Source: Hyphomicrobiales bacterium (GTDB lineage Bacteria; Pseudomonadota; Alphaproteobacteria; Rhizobiales; Rhizobiaceae). Taken from it: a stretch of 64,000 nucleotides of DNA. Shown one piece after another: positions 63,100 through 64,000 of the stretch. The notes beneath the pieces were generated by a model that saw only the letters and a list, made by a program, of their open reading frames with translations, searched no databases and was not told where the DNA came from. The position numbers and the translations under genes are program-made. The DNA lies in the NCBI GenBank assembly GCA_900466575.1, contig UBMP01000015.1, positions 62,001 to 126,000 of the forward strand, given 5' to 3'. The first letter of the stretch is position 1. Each line of letters begins with the position of its first letter.

Positions 63100-64000
63100 A
63101 TGGACATGTTCATCGACGGCGCTTTCGTCCCGGCGTTGGCCGGCGCGCGCCAGAGCGTTACCAATCCCGCCACTGGCGCGGTCATCGACACCGTACCCAC
63201 CGGGACGGCAGAGGATGCGGACCGCGCGATTGCCGCCGCCGAACGCGCCTTCGAAAAGTGGAAACGCACGCCCGTTGCCGAACGCGCCCGTCTTCAAAAG
63301 GCTGCCGCCCAACTGATGCGCGCCGAAGCGCAGGCCATCGGCCGCACACTGACGCTGGAGCTTGGCCGTCCGCTTGCCGCCGCCATCACCGAAATCGAGC
63401 GCTCCGCCGATCTTCTCGATGTCTATGCCGAGGAAGGTCTGCGGCTCACCGCCGAAATGCCGATCACGTCCATTGCCGGCGAAAAGATGCTGGTGACCCG
63501 CGAGCCGGTCGGCGTGGTGGTCGCCATCACACCCTTCAACTATCCGATCACGCTTCTCACCTTCAAGCTCGGTGCGGCGCTGATTGCCGGCTGCACCATG
63601 GTCGCGAAACCGGCAGAAGATACGCCGCTTTCGACGCTGATGCTGGCCGATCTCTTCCACCGCGCGGGCTTCCCCGCAGGCGTTTTCAATGTCGTGACGG
63701 GTCGCGGCACAGGCATCGGCAAGGCGATGATCGAGCATCCCGTGCCGCGCAAGATCGCCTTTACCGGCGGGACGGCGGCTGGCAAGGCGATTGCGGCCGC
63801 TGCCGTGCAGACCATGAAGCGGCTGACACTGGAACTTGGCGGCCAGAGCCCGGCTATCGTCTGCTCCGATGCCGATCTCGATACCGCCGCCGCCGCGATC
63901 GCCCGCCACGGCTTCGCCAATTCCGGCCAGTTCTGCTACCGCGTCAACCGCTGCTATGTCGAGCGCCCGGTCTATGAGGATTTCCTGGCCCGGCTGAAGG
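63100..64000 (+). CDS. aldehyde dehydrogenase, N-terminal part (3' truncated by window)
   Basis: The ATG follows the HD gene by 13 bp; 300 codons are visible before the edge and the frame is open. It has VVAITPFNYPITLLTFKLGA, MVAKPAEDTPLSTLMLADLF, FTGGTAAGKAIA and LELGGQSPAIVCS. The catalytic Cys is in NSGQFCYRVNRCYVERPV, where Y follows instead of the commoner I or V. It would oxidise an aldehyde, here possibly 4-hydroxybenzaldehyde from an alkylphenol, to the carboxylate (CreC-like). The missing tail contains the C-terminal oligomerisation region. Confidence 0.88.
   Translation, partial: MDMFIDGAFVPALAGARQSVTNPATGAVIDTVPTGTAEDADRAIAAAERAFEKWKRTPVAERARLQKAAAQLMRAEAQAIGRTLTLELGRPLAAAITEIERSADLLDVYAEEGLRLTAEMPITSIAGEKMLVTREPVGVVVAITPFNYPITLLTFKLGAALIAGCTMVAKPAEDTPLSTLMLADLFHRAGFPAGVFNVVTGRGTGIGKAMIEHPVPRKIAFTGGTAAGKAIAAAAVQTMKRLTLELGGQSPAIVCSDADLDTAAAAIARHGFANSGQFCYRVNRCYVERPVYEDFLARLK

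Overview
The window looks like a high-GC alphaproteobacterial replicon, most likely a Rhizobiaceae relative (Rhizobium, Ensifer or Shinella type). I infer this from the nosRZDFYLX operon with TTGCG-N4-CGCAA boxes, the pseudoazurin, the dense catabolic ABC-transporter operons and the Tat-exported binding proteins. The taxonomic call is inference; no rRNA, tRNA, insertion sequence or CRISPR was seen. The window cuts a gene at each end.

Layout. (1) 1-10084: tail of a GlpD-type dehydrogenase, then a sugar or polyol operon with two FGGY kinases, a ribose-type ABC transporter (binding protein, ATPase, two permeases) and an acetolactate-synthase-like ThDP enzyme, closed by a strong hairpin. (2) 10120-22473: nitrous-oxide and NO island with nnrS and a DUF2249 protein on the minus strand, nosRZDFYLX on the plus strand, pseudoazurin, a DUF1858 protein and a Dnr/NnrR-type Crp-Fnr regulator. 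Four TTG-N8-CAA boxes sit in front of the four transcription units. (3) 22910-28457: GH15 glucoamylase, 6-phosphogluconate dehydrogenase, glucose-6-phosphate dehydrogenase and a polyphosphate-glucokinase-like kinase, which together would send intracellular alpha-glucan glucose into the oxidative pentose phosphate route.

(4) 28499-37603: eight-gene minus-strand operon (cupin dioxygenase, SDR, branched-chain-type ABC importer, zinc dehydrogenase), divergent from a XylR/DmpR-like regulator whose AAA+ domain lacks GAFTGA. (5) 37760-44714: Lrp/BkdR regulator divergent from a branched-chain keto-acid dehydrogenase operon (E1alpha, E1beta, E2, E3) preceded by 3-hydroxyisobutyrate dehydrogenase and two small genes. 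(6) 44838-49235: isopropylmalate/tartrate-type dehydrogenase, SDR, aldehyde dehydrogenase and LysR regulator. (7) 49406-56197: a second ribose-type ABC operon that includes a permease fused to an SMP-30-like beta-propeller and a separate paralogous propeller.

(8) 56532-64000 is the most interesting part. A regulator with an apparent MEDS sensory half and a SARP/BTAD half precedes a cytochrome P450, a two-subunit PEP-synthase-like phosphotransferase resembling phenylphosphate synthase, an HD phosphohydrolase and an aldehyde dehydrogenase. This gene set parallels the Corynebacterium cre alkylphenol pathway (phosphorylate the phenol, hydroxylate the alkyl chain with a P450, remove the phosphate, oxidise to the acid). 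Finding it in an alphaproteobacterium, under a MEDS-BTAD regulator, is the best candidate here for an undescribed system.
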